NCBI GenBank assembly: GCA_000432175.1
Contig: HF989367.1
Span: 1 to 5,702 of the forward strand
Source of the DNA: Eubacterium sp. CAG:786
Lineage (GTDB): Bacteria > Bacillota > Clostridia > Oscillospirales > Ruminococcaceae
Length of the DNA: 5,702 bases
Direction of reading: 5' to 3'
Below, one piece after another: positions 1 to 5,702 of this stretch (positions within the stretch are counted from its first letter, which is position 1; each line of letters starts with the position of its first letter). The position numbers were made by a program, and so were the translations under genes. The notes beneath the pieces are model-generated. The model was not told where the DNA came from and did not search any database. It was given only the letters and a program-made list of their open reading frames with translations.

Positions 1-137
1 TCGCCTTGCTAGGACGAATTGTGCAAGATGACGGAAAAGATGCAAGCAAGACACGTGCAAAATCCAATAAATGGTCTTTGTGCGGTGTTGCCTTAAGTAA
101 TACGTTGTGTAATGTATTTTATCGGCGTATATCTGGT

Positions 138-145
138 AAGGAGGT
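138..145 (+). promoter_or_regulatory. Ribosome binding site (strong Shine-Dalgarno)
   Basis: AAGGAGGT is an essentially perfect complement of the 16S rRNA 3' end and lies 5 bases before the ATG at 151. It fixes the start there rather than at the in-frame ATG at 172, which has no such site at the right distance. The signal peptide that follows 151 supports the choice. Confidence 0.9.
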
Positions 146-150
146 AATTA

Positions 151-246
151 ATGTATCAGGAAAGAAAAGCCATGACAAGGGTGAAATGCCTTGCCGCTGC
201 GCTGAGCGTCCTGCTGGCGATGAACCCGGGGACAGCCGCATATGCG
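151..246 (+). other. Sec signal peptide
   Basis: The 32 residues have a basic N-region, a hydrophobic Leu/Ala core and an A-x-A type cleavage site (AYA|DS). The single Cys (C13) is preceded by RVK rather than a lipobox, so this is not a lipoprotein signal. The protein should be exported and released, then retained outside through its dockerin. Confidence 0.88.
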
Positions 247-567
247 GACAGCACCCCTGATTCTGCAGAATTCAACATAGGGCAGAACAATGAGAATATC
301 GTCCACGGATCACCCGAAGCAACGGAAGAAGAGAACACAACCGCGGAAGCTACCGTAAATGCGACCGCAGGATCTTCCGAAAGCACGACCGTGGAATCAC
401 ACGAAACCACAGAGCCTGAAACGGCTGAAACAGGTGAGTTGAACGAACCTCATGAAAACAAGAACAATTTCCCGGCAACATATAACGACAGTCAGACGGA
501 GTCCGTAGGCAATGTGTTTACCATCAGTGGTGGATCCATCGACGACGGAGATTACAGCTATAACTAG
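151..567 (+). CDS. N-terminal fragment: secreted Ser/Thr/Glu-rich leader of the dockerin protein, ending at the amber codon
   Basis: If UAG is read as stop, the product is 138 residues. Residues 1-32 form a Sec signal peptide: a basic start (R5, K6, R10, K12), a hydrophobic core from about L14 to M24, and a signal peptidase I site after A-Y-A (A32|D33). Residues 33 to about 120 are a low-complexity acidic linker rich in Thr, Glu, Ser and Ala, with short repeated motifs such as TTAEAT and ETTEPET and no cysteine. Such linkers usually form extended spacers outside the cell. From about residue 121 the first structured module begins (VFTISGGS) and is cut after DYSYN. A released 106-residue peptide would have no folded domain, so an independent function is unlikely. 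It is better seen as the 5' part of the gene continuing after 567. Confidence 0.6.
   Translation: MYQERKAMTRVKCLAAALSVLLAMNPGTAAYADSTPDSAEFNIGQNNENIVHGSPEATEEENTTAEATVNATAGSSESTTVESHETTEPETAETGELNEPHENKNNFPATYNDSQTESVGNVFTISGGSIDDGDYSYN
247..510 (+). other. Acidic Ser/Thr/Glu-rich extracellular linker
   Basis: Residues 33-120 are dominated by Glu, Thr, Ser, Ala and Asn, with almost no aromatic or large hydrophobic residues and no Cys. The composition fits an unstructured spacer between the signal peptide and the first folded module. No repeat unit of fixed length is visible, only loosely similar TTxExT-like stretches. Confidence 0.7.
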
Positions 568-1773
568 GAAACTCAAACGCTGACCGTTCTGAAAAGCACA
601 CCTATAACAATACAGAGCGTAAACAATCAATTTGCCAACGCAAAAATCTTTATTGAAAACGGCGTTGACGCGAATATTACGCTTGACACTCTGCGCATCA
701 GACCAACCGACGGCGCTGCTATATCCATGGGCGACAGCTCTGCGAGCGTAACTATAACCATTAAAGGTGGAACTTCCAACTATCTGAACGGCGTGAACGC
801 GGCAGGCATTGAAAAGCTGTCCAAAAACGGAAGGCTTACAATCACCTGCGAACACGCAGACGAGGAAAACCATCAATGCGACATGAACTGCGGCTTGCTT
901 GACGCAAGGTGCGGCCAGGGACACGGCGCGGGCATAGGCGCTTCAGGATGTAATTATGGAACCGAAACCGGCGGCATATACATAAAAGGCGGCATGATCT
1001 TAGCTGTAGGCCATGACGGCGCAGGCATCGGCGGCAGCAATTTAGCCGATGTATCCGACATCAACATTTCGGGCGGCATAATCGAGGCACGGGGAGATAA
1101 TGGCGCCGCAGGCATCGGCAGCGCCACTAACGGCGGCGTTGACTCTATAAACATAAGCGGCGGCACAATTTCGGCATACGGCAGCGCATTCAGAAATTAC
1201 AGCGGCAGCCGCTTTTACGGCGCGGCAATAGGCGCTGCTTACTGCAGCAGATTTGACAGCATAAACATAAGCGGAGGCACTATCTACGCAAATACCGCTT
1301 ATGACAGCAACGGCACAGGCGCAGTCGCTGTCGGCGCAGGAAACAGCTGCAACTCGGACAGAACAGGCATAATCAGAATTTCCGACGGCGTTGTTTACGC
1401 AATTGGCAGCGGCAGCGCTGACGCAATCGGCGTTTCCGACAGCGAAGCACAGGCTGCCGATATCGTGATAGACGGCGGCTCGGTATATCCGCAGTGCGGC
1501 GATAACTGCAGCGTACATTCCGACAAGAGAGGTATGTCCTCCCTGCCGAAGGACTCAAACGGCAGAGAGCTGATTTTACTGGAAATAGACAATTCGGGCA
1601 ATGAAAGCATTACCGTAAACGGAAAAACATATCCGTCAAACAGCACATACAAAACCGACCTCATCAATTCCTCCACCAAGGTTGACAAATCCTACGTTTT
1701 CATGCCGAAAAGCGGCAGAAACAGCGTAACGGTAGGCACTACCACCACTGAATATATTTACACTGAAGGCGGT
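511..1773 (+). repeat. Module A: first beta-helix-like module, containing the amber codon
   Basis: Residues about 121-541. The order is a short beta-rich start (VFTISGGS), a strand block interrupted by TAG (DYSYN*ETQTLTV), a strand pair (ANITLDTLRI), and a Cys/His motif with C233, H241, C243 and C247 (nt 847-894). About six Gly-rich rungs follow (nt 925-1497), each with a G-A-x-I-G turn and an I-N-I-S-G-G-x-I strand, for example ADVSDINISGGIIEA. A small beta cap closes the module (EIDNSGNESITVNG). Rungs recur about every 27-35 residues, as in a right-handed parallel beta-helix. This resembles the beta-helix carbohydrate-binding domains of Clostridia such as the Cthe_2159 family, but no search was done and the ligand is unknown. 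Confidence 0.7.
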
Positions 1774-4700
1774 TTCACAAACGCCGAGAATTTAAAGCTT
1801 GACTTCTATGCGACCGACAGCAGCGAGTCTCTCGTCTACGGAACAGATTACAAAATTGACGGCACCACGCTGAAGATTTTATCAGCCAAGGGCATTACCA
1901 TCAAAAATGTTGACCCGGCGCAGCCGTGCAGCAATGACATTTTCATTGAAAATGACGTTTCAGCAAACATTACCCTTGCAGGAATAAATATTCAAAGGGG
2001 ATTAAATGAATACAGTGCCATCGAAATTGCCAACAACAGCAGCGGAAATGTAAACATAATCCTTGCCGACAACACGGACAATATTATTTCCACAACCTAT
2101 AATTACGCCGCACTGTCCAAGAACTCTGACAGCGCAGCATGCGGAACACTCACCATATCCTGCCAACACAGTGGAGAAGCCGGTCATATCTGCGGCAGCA
2201 GCTGCGGCGGACTTAATGCGGCAAGCTCTAACTCCCCTGCGGCTATCGGCAGCGATTATAATAAACCTGTCCATAACATTCTCATCAACGGCGGCAGAAT
2301 TGAAGCAAAAAGCAGCGATGGCGCAGGCATCGGCAGCGGTGAAGTAGCCAATGCAAAGAACATCACCATCAACGGCGGTATAATCAACGCAGAAAGCGTC
2401 TTTGGCGCAGCCATCGGCAGCGGTCTGGAAGGCAATGCTGACGGCATTTACATTAACGGCGGTATTGTCAACGCTGTTATTACCTACTTTGACAACAACA
2501 ATAATAACGATTTCGGCTGTGCGATTGGCTCAGGCGCAAACGGCCAGGCAGACAATATCGTTATAAACAACGGTATTGTTACTGCGCAGGGTGGTTACAA
2601 CAGCCCCGCACTGGGCGGCTGGACTGAAGGCTCAAACACCCAGAACTATCGGATAAACGGCGGTCTGGTTTATCTTGCAGACGATGAAAATAAACACCTG
2701 ATACCATTCAGGAGCAATGTCACACCTAAAAACTCCAAAGGCAAATATGTTTATCTTGCCGCAATCAGCAACTCGAACGGCGAGGATATCTATATAGGCA
2801 GCAGCAGTCTCTATTACAAATTCCTGAGCAACGCGGACAAGACCTATTACGGTTACTTTGCTCCCGACAGCAACGGTCTGCTCAATGTTACCGTAGGCAG
2901 CGAAAAGCGCACCTACCTCCTTGTTGACGATAAATTTGAGCAGATAGGTTCAGATTTTGTTATCACAGGCAGCAACGCTTCCTTAACATATGGCACGGAT
3001 TTCACCTACCCCGCTGATACAGGAGTTCTGACTATCAGCACTGATAAGCCGGTTGTGATAAGAAATGCGGACGGCGTTAGCGAAACGTCTGACACCATCT
3101 CCATAGCTTCTTCCAACGCCGACATCACACTTGCAGGGGTGAATATCAAAACTCCATCTTCAAATAGCGCTTCTTCGACGATATGCATAACCGGAGATAA
3201 CAATGCAACGATCACATTAGCAGACGGAACGTCCAACACCATCAGCAATAACAGTTTAAAAGGCAGCTGCATTGCCAAGGACGGCTCAGGCACACTGACA
3301 TTAACCTGCGAAAAGGCAAAGACCAGTACTGCGCACTGCTGCGATGAAAGCTGCGGCTCGCTCACTGCAACCACATCGATCTCACAGGGAACTGCCATCG
3401 GCTGCACAAGCAGCAATTCTGTGACCAAGGCATGCCATATTATCATTAAAGGCGGCAACATCAAGGCAAGTTCAGATCTTTCGACCGCGATCGGCGGTGC
3501 TGCAAATTGCAGTGCCGAAGACATCGTTATTTCAGGCGGCAATGTTTCTGCCTACAGCGGACCGCGCTCTCCGGCGATCGGTGGAGAAAGCGGCGCAGAC
3601 GGGATCACCATACGCAACGCCAGAGTTACAGCTGAAACAGCTGGTTTCGGCGCGGCGATAGGCGGCGGTCAGAACAGCAACGGTGATAATATCAGCATTA
3701 CAAATTCCGTCGTATGCGCGACAGGAGGGTCGGGCGCGGCGATCATTGGCGGCGGTCGGACTGGAACAGGCAGCAACATCTCTATTGAGGACAGCGTTGT
3801 TGACCTGCAGCAGAAAGGCAACCCCGGCTACGACGTGATAGGAAACGGCGCTTCTGACAAGGGCGATGCAATCAATATCCACATCACCAACAGCTCAGTA
3901 GCCATTAAGGCAGAGGACGGCTCCAATGCACTTCAGCACAGCCAGATAAAGAACAACCTCTCTAACGACGTATACCTGCTGAAAATCGATAATCCCGGCA
4001 ACGCGGAGATCTCTGTTGACGGCGTTAAGGCAATTGCAAACAACAACACCGCAGCAAAATCCGGCGACACCAGCCTGTACTTATGGCTTGGAAATGGCGA
4101 CCACCATGTTTCTTTCGATTCAGTGTCAGACGCGTCCGCACTTGATTACCACTTCAACCCCGAGCGACTGATGGACATCACAGCCGACGCGTTCAGGCTC
4201 TGCGAGCCAGACGTCAGCAGGGGCTACAGCTACAATGAAACAGCCCACTGGTATGTCTGCGCAGGCAGCGAATCCTGCAACGTAATGTTCAGCTATGAGA
4301 AACATAGCAGCGGCAAGGCGACCTGCACCGAAAAGGCAGTCTGCGCAGTGTGCGGTCATGAATACGGCAACGTCGCAGGCCACGAAATCAGTAAGCACGC
4401 TGCAAAGGCCCCGACCTGCATTGACACTGGCAACATAGAGTACTATTCCTGCAGCAACTGTGGCAAGCTGTTCACCGATGAAAACGGCAAGAATGAAACT
4501 ACCCTTGCAGCCGTAACCATCGCGGCAACCGGTAAGCACAGCTTCGGCAACTGGGTGATAACCAAAAAAGCCGACTGCACGAACGACGGCTCCAGGGAAC
4601 ATTCCTGCACCGTGTGCCAAAAGACCGAAACCGAAACTATCTCAAAGCTCGGACACAGTTACTCTACAGCATGGACGACCGATAAGGCTGCCGGCTGCAC

Positions 4701-5595
4701 AACAACAGGAACAAAGTCGCACCACTGCGAGCGCTGCGACGCTAAGACCGACATCACTGAAATACCCGCAGTCGGTCATAAGTTCGGCGAATGGAAAATC
4801 ATCAGAAATGCCACCAGCACCCGCGAGGGTCTGAAACAGCGTATCTGCGCTGTATGCAAGGCGTCAGAGGAGCAATCCATACCAAAGACTTCCGGTGGTT
4901 CCTCAGGCGGTTACGGCAGACCCGTATTTAGGGACGACAGGCCCTCGATAAACGGCAAGAACCAATCCTGGGATTCCATCTGTAACTATATAAGTACGAC
5001 GGATAACACCACATTCACGGTACTGACTAACGGCAGCGCGATCCCTGAAAACGTCATTCGCGTCCTTGCAGAGCAGAAAAAGATGTGCGAGTTCGTTATC
5101 AGAGACGCCGTAAGCATTATAGTAGACGGCAGCAGGGTGAATGGCTCCGGCGTCATAGATTACACTTCGGCTTTTGGAAATACCACGGGGCTGCGCGGAA
5201 AGCTTTCTGCAAATATCGTGATCAGCGCAGACGGTCTCACATTCGACGTTAAGATCACCCCCGGTTCCATCGACGGAGAGAAGTTCGTAAATCTTTACCG
5301 CAGCAATAACGGCGTAAAAACGTTTGTAGGCGCGGCAAGGATAGGTGCGGACGGTTCCGCTGTGATATCCGTTACAGGCAGCGGCGAACTGATTGCCATG
5401 ATATGCGCGTACAGCGACATTCCTGGCGACGCAGATAACAACGGAATCATGAACGCAATGGACGCGTCTCATCTGCTTCGCTTTGCTGTTGGCATTGACT
5501 CGCTCAGCAACGCCGAAATGTCAGACGTCAACGGCGATGGAACAGTTAACGCCCTGGACGCGGCGGCTATTCTCAGAAAAGCTGCGGGGCTCTGA
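727..5595 (+). CDS. Main body: beta-helix modules, CxxC/GH repeats, pre-dockerin domain and C-terminal dockerin
   Basis: This is the largest uninterrupted open frame from a methionine, 1622 residues. It holds most of module A, all of modules B and C, the Cys-rich repeats, the pre-dockerin domain and the dockerin. The ATG at 727 is not a convincing start: no Shine-Dalgarno sequence precedes it, the residues after it (MGDSSASVTITI) are not a signal peptide, and coding homology begins upstream in codons 568-726. There is no in-frame ATG, GTG or TTG between 568 and 726. A product made from 727 would stay in the cytoplasm, where a dockerin has no partner. No catalytic motif of a glycoside hydrolase, polysaccharide lyase, esterase or peptidase was recognised. 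The function is inferred to be binding or adhesion at the cell surface or in a cellulosome-like complex. A database might name it 'dockerin type I domain-containing protein' or 'carbohydrate-binding domain-containing protein'. Confidence 0.8.
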   Translation: MGDSSASVTITIKGGTSNYLNGVNAAGIEKLSKNGRLTITCEHADEENHQCDMNCGLLDARCGQGHGAGIGASGCNYGTETGGIYIKGGMILAVGHDGAGIGGSNLADVSDINISGGIIEARGDNGAAGIGSATNGGVDSINISGGTISAYGSAFRNYSGSRFYGAAIGAAYCSRFDSINISGGTIYANTAYDSNGTGAVAVGAGNSCNSDRTGIIRISDGVVYAIGSGSADAIGVSDSEAQAADIVIDGGSVYPQCGDNCSVHSDKRGMSSLPKDSNGRELILLEIDNSGNESITVNGKTYPSNSTYKTDLINSSTKVDKSYVFMPKSGRNSVTVGTTTTEYIYTEGGFTNAENLKLDFYATDSSESLVYGTDYKIDGTTLKILSAKGITIKNVDPAQPCSNDIFIENDVSANITLAGINIQRGLNEYSAIEIANNSSGNVNIILADNTDNIISTTYNYAALSKNSDSAACGTLTISCQHSGEAGHICGSSCGGLNAASSNSPAAIGSDYNKPVHNILINGGRIEAKSSDGAGIGSGEVANAKNITINGGIINAESVFGAAIGSGLEGNADGIYINGGIVNAVITYFDNNNNNDFGCAIGSGANGQADNIVINNGIVTAQGGYNSPALGGWTEGSNTQNYRINGGLVYLADDENKHLIPFRSNVTPKNSKGKYVYLAAISNSNGEDIYIGSSSLYYKFLSNADKTYYGYFAPDSNGLLNVTVGSEKRTYLLVDDKFEQIGSDFVITGSNASLTYGTDFTYPADTGVLTISTDKPVVIRNADGVSETSDTISIASSNADITLAGVNIKTPSSNSASSTICITGDNNATITLADGTSNTISNNSLKGSCIAKDGSGTLTLTCEKAKTSTAHCCDESCGSLTATTSISQGTAIGCTSSNSVTKACHIIIKGGNIKASSDLSTAIGGAANCSAEDIVISGGNVSAYSGPRSPAIGGESGADGITIRNARVTAETAGFGAAIGGGQNSNGDNISITNSVVCATGGSGAAIIGGGRTGTGSNISIEDSVVDLQQKGNPGYDVIGNGASDKGDAINIHITNSSVAIKAEDGSNALQHSQIKNNLSNDVYLLKIDNPGNAEISVDGVKAIANNNTAAKSGDTSLYLWLGNGDHHVSFDSVSDASALDYHFNPERLMDITADAFRLCEPDVSRGYSYNETAHWYVCAGSESCNVMFSYEKHSSGKATCTEKAVCAVCGHEYGNVAGHEISKHAAKAPTCIDTGNIEYYSCSNCGKLFTDENGKNETTLAAVTIAATGKHSFGNWVITKKADCTNDGSREHSCTVCQKTETETISKLGHSYSTAWTTDKAAGCTTTGTKSHHCERCDAKTDITEIPAVGHKFGEWKIIRNATSTREGLKQRICAVCKASEEQSIPKTSGGSSGGYGRPVFRDDRPSINGKNQSWDSICNYISTTDNTTFTVLTNGSAIPENVIRVLAEQKKMCEFVIRDAVSIIVDGSRVNGSGVIDYTSAFGNTTGLRGKLSANIVISADGLTFDVKITPGSIDGEKFVNLYRSNNGVKTFVGAARIGADGSAVISVTGSGELIAMICAYSDIPGDADNNGIMNAMDASHLLRFAVGIDSLSNAEMSDVNGDGTVNALDAAAILRKAAGL
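1774..2940 (+). repeat. Module B: second beta-helix-like module
   Basis: Residues about 542-930, homologous to modules A and C in the same order. It has a YGTDYKIDGTTLKI start, an ANITLAGINIQ strand, and a Cys/His motif with C671, H679, C681 and C685 (nt 2161-2208). About five rungs (nt 2233-2682) carry GAGIGSG/GAAIGSG turns and NITINGGIINA-type strands. A beta cap ends in LLNVTVGSEKRTYLL. The third rung holds a low-complexity Asn run (nt 2494-2508) that lengthens the loop. Protein similarity between modules is clear, but the DNA has diverged, so the duplication is not recent. Confidence 0.7.
2941..4119 (+). repeat. Module C: third beta-helix-like module
   Basis: Residues about 931-1323. The start (SDFVITGSNASLTYGTDF) parallels modules A and B, followed by ADITLAGVNIK and a Cys/His motif with C1053, H1062, C1064 and C1068 (nt 3307-3357). 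This motif has one extra residue between the first Cys and the His, and a Cys at the variable position (HCC). About six rungs follow (nt 3382-3912); from the third on, GG after the strand becomes less regular (TIRNARVTA, SITNSVVCA, SIEDSVVDL). The cap KIDNPGNAEISVDG closely matches EIDNSGNESITVNG of module A, showing that the cap belongs to the repeated unit. Confidence 0.7.
4222..4890 (+). repeat. CxxC / GH repeat region (about five repeats plus a leading half repeat)
   Basis: Residues about 1358-1580. A half repeat (YNETAHWYVC) leads into five units, each with a CxxC pair: CAVC, CSNC, CTVC, CERC and CAVC. In the first four units an extra Cys precedes the pair (TCT, TCI, DCT, GCT); in the fifth it is replaced by Ser (TST). 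Units are joined by GH or GKH turns followed by aromatic-hydrophobic starts (FGNWVI, FGEWKI). Repeats of this kind are common in large secreted proteins of gut Firmicutes. The Cys pattern resembles zinc-ribbon knuckles but could equally form disulfides outside the cell. The probable role is a semi-rigid stalk; no family name is claimed. Confidence 0.75.
4891..4947 (+). other. Gly/Ser-rich interdomain linker
   Basis: Residues 1581-1599, beginning SGGSSGGYGRPVF, form a short flexible hinge between the Cys-rich stalk and the pre-dockerin domain. The preceding IPKTS looks a little like a sortase motif but lies far from the C-terminus and has no membrane segment after it. Confidence 0.6.
4948..5424 (+). 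other. Beta-rich pre-dockerin domain
   Basis: Residues about 1600-1758. Recognisable pieces are SWDSICNYI, TTFTVLTNGSAIPENVIRVL, a strand with SIIVDGSRV, ADGLTFDVKITPG, EKFVNLYRS and VGAARIGADGSAVISV. From memory, a domain of this type (a helix near the start, an 'IP..VI..L' segment, then FVNLYR and a final beta hairpin) commonly sits directly before dockerins in Ruminococcus proteins. The match is by pattern, not by search. It probably acts as a spacer or stabilising neighbour of the dockerin; no binding function can be shown. Confidence 0.5.
5425..5592 (+). other. C-terminal dockerin domain (type I-like)
   Basis: Residues 1759-1814 contain two EF-hand-like calcium loops. Repeat 1 (from D1760) is DADNNGIMNAMD followed by ASHLLR; repeat 2 (from D1792) is DVNGDGTVNALD followed by AAAILR. 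Both have Asp/Asn at loop positions 1, 3, 5 and 9, Gly at 6 and Asp at 12, then the helix with a conserved Leu-Arg. Both calcium sites look intact, and the two halves have near-identical recognition positions (A-M and A-L at loop positions 10-11), consistent with dual-mode binding seen in many dockerins. The partner would be a cohesin on a scaffoldin, which is not in this window. Confidence 0.93.
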
Positions 5596-5626
5596 CGGAC
5601 TGACACATCTCATATTCTTACCGGCT

Positions 5627-5670
5627 TCTGACCCGAAACGAAATCTATTTCGCTCCGGGTCAGATTTTTT
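5627..5670 (+). terminator. Rho-independent terminator
   Basis: A 9-bp stem (TCTGACCCG / CGGGTCAGA) continues through a 3x3 internal loop (AAA/CTC) into a second stem (CGAAA / TTTCG) with a TCTA loop, and is followed at once by six T. It begins 31 bases after the TGA. There is no A-run on the upstream side, so it should act only on + strand transcription. It marks the end of what looks like a single-gene transcript. Confidence 0.93.
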
Positions 5671-5702
5671 CATTAGGTCACCTCTAAAAACCTTGTTTGA
5701 GT

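Larger units (their letters stand above)
151..5595 (+). pseudogene. Dockerin-bearing multi-module beta-helix surface protein, one reading frame interrupted by an in-frame amber codon
   Basis: This entry joins two open frames that lie in the same phase. The frame starting at 151 is open to TAG at 565-567, and codons 568-726 continue open into the long downstream frame, ending at TGA 5593-5595. Counting TAG as position 139, the protein has 1814 positions. Its parts are a signal peptide, an acidic linker, three beta-helix-like modules, a CxxC/GH repeat region, a pre-dockerin domain and a dockerin. The stop lies in the first strand-rich block of module A: DYSYN*ETQTLTV lines up without a gap to DFTYPADTGVLTI of module C, and more loosely to DYKIDGTTLKI of module B. 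The frame must therefore have been continuous in its ancestor. The inferred role is a secreted, non-catalytic binding or adhesion subunit docked onto a cohesin scaffold. Whether it is a pseudogene, a sequencing error or a gene with UAG readthrough is undecided; the lack of any other stop or frameshift in about 1675 downstream codons argues against old decay. Confidence 0.7.

Noticed and set aside
88..115. Possible sigma-A promoter: TTGCCT, 16-base spacer, TAATGT
   Set aside because: The -10 box matches only at three of six positions and the -35 is partial. Nearby alternatives (TTGTGC with TACGTT) are equally weak, so no promoter is called.
100..130. Inverted repeat ATACG ... CGTAT around the possible -10 region, as an operator
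   Set aside because: It has only five base pairs with a 21-base gap and a mismatch at the next position, which is expected by chance.
172..190. Alternative start at the second ATG (M8)
   Set aside because: The Shine-Dalgarno sequence at 138-145 is correctly spaced for 151, and there is none at a suitable distance from 172.
6..260. Open + strand frame of 84 codons overlapping the leader and the gene start
   Set aside because: It has no ribosome binding site, protein-like composition or recognisable motif, and overlaps the signal peptide region of the better supported frame at 151.
397..924. Long open frames on the - strand, here and along the whole gene (for example 3006-3542, 4126-4620, 4903-5472)
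   Set aside because: They lie opposite repeat-rich coding sequence, where GGC/GCC-type codons leave the antisense frames open. Their products are biased in composition and mirror the beta-helix codon pattern. The + strand frame has signal peptide, domain and dockerin support.
925..3912. CRISPR-like or tandem DNA repeat array
   Set aside because: The periodicity is at the protein level (Gly-rich rungs). The DNA units differ in length and sequence and are not near-identical repeats with unique spacers.
4879..4896. Sortase-like motif IPKTSG
   Set aside because: It is internal, more than 200 residues from the C-terminus, and lacks the following membrane segment and basic tail needed for wall anchoring.
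5521..5673. Small - strand frame (50 codons) starting at ATG 5673 with GAGGTGA five bases before it
   Set aside because: The start signals look good, but the frame runs straight through the terminator hairpin and the dockerin calcium loop in antisense. Its composition is that of antisense sequence, so it is most likely chance.

Overview
The window is taken up by one very large secreted-protein gene on the + strand, with a short leader before it and a clear intrinsic terminator after it. The C-terminal type I-like dockerin, the Gram-positive signal peptide, the strong AAGGAGGT ribosome binding site and the CxxC/GH repeats together suggest an anaerobic gut or rumen Clostridia species, probably Ruminococcus-like (Oscillospiraceae). 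This is an inference from family knowledge; no taxonomic search was run.

Layout: 1-150 is a leader ending in the ribosome binding site. A reading frame opens at 151 with a signal peptide and a Ser/Thr/Glu-rich linker, then meets a single in-frame TAG at 565-567. The same frame is open immediately after the stop and runs to TGA at 5593-5595. The first methionine after the stop is at 727, with no ribosome binding site and no signal peptide, so 151-5595 is best read as one gene of 1814 codon positions with one amber codon at position 139. The stop falls inside the first of three homologous modules, and the sequence on its two sides aligns with the other two modules without a gap.

Domain order of the joined protein: signal peptide (1-32), acidic linker (33-120), three tandem beta-helix-like modules (about 121-541, 542-930, 931-1323), a CxxC/GH repeat region (about 1358-1580), a Gly/Ser linker, a small beta-rich pre-dockerin domain (about 1600-1758) and a dockerin (1759-1814). 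No catalytic domain is recognisable. The likely role is a non-catalytic, dockerin-anchored adhesin or carbohydrate-binding component that plugs into a cohesin-bearing scaffold on the cell surface. Each module also carries a conserved C-x(7,8)-H-x-C-x3-C-G motif, which could bind metal or form disulfides.

An unbroken downstream frame after a single amber codon points to a very recent nonsense mutation, a sequencing error, or readthrough/recoding of UAG. The sequence alone cannot choose between these. Nothing in the window supports a multi-gene system. The items most worth a second look are the amber codon and the triplicated Cys/His modules.
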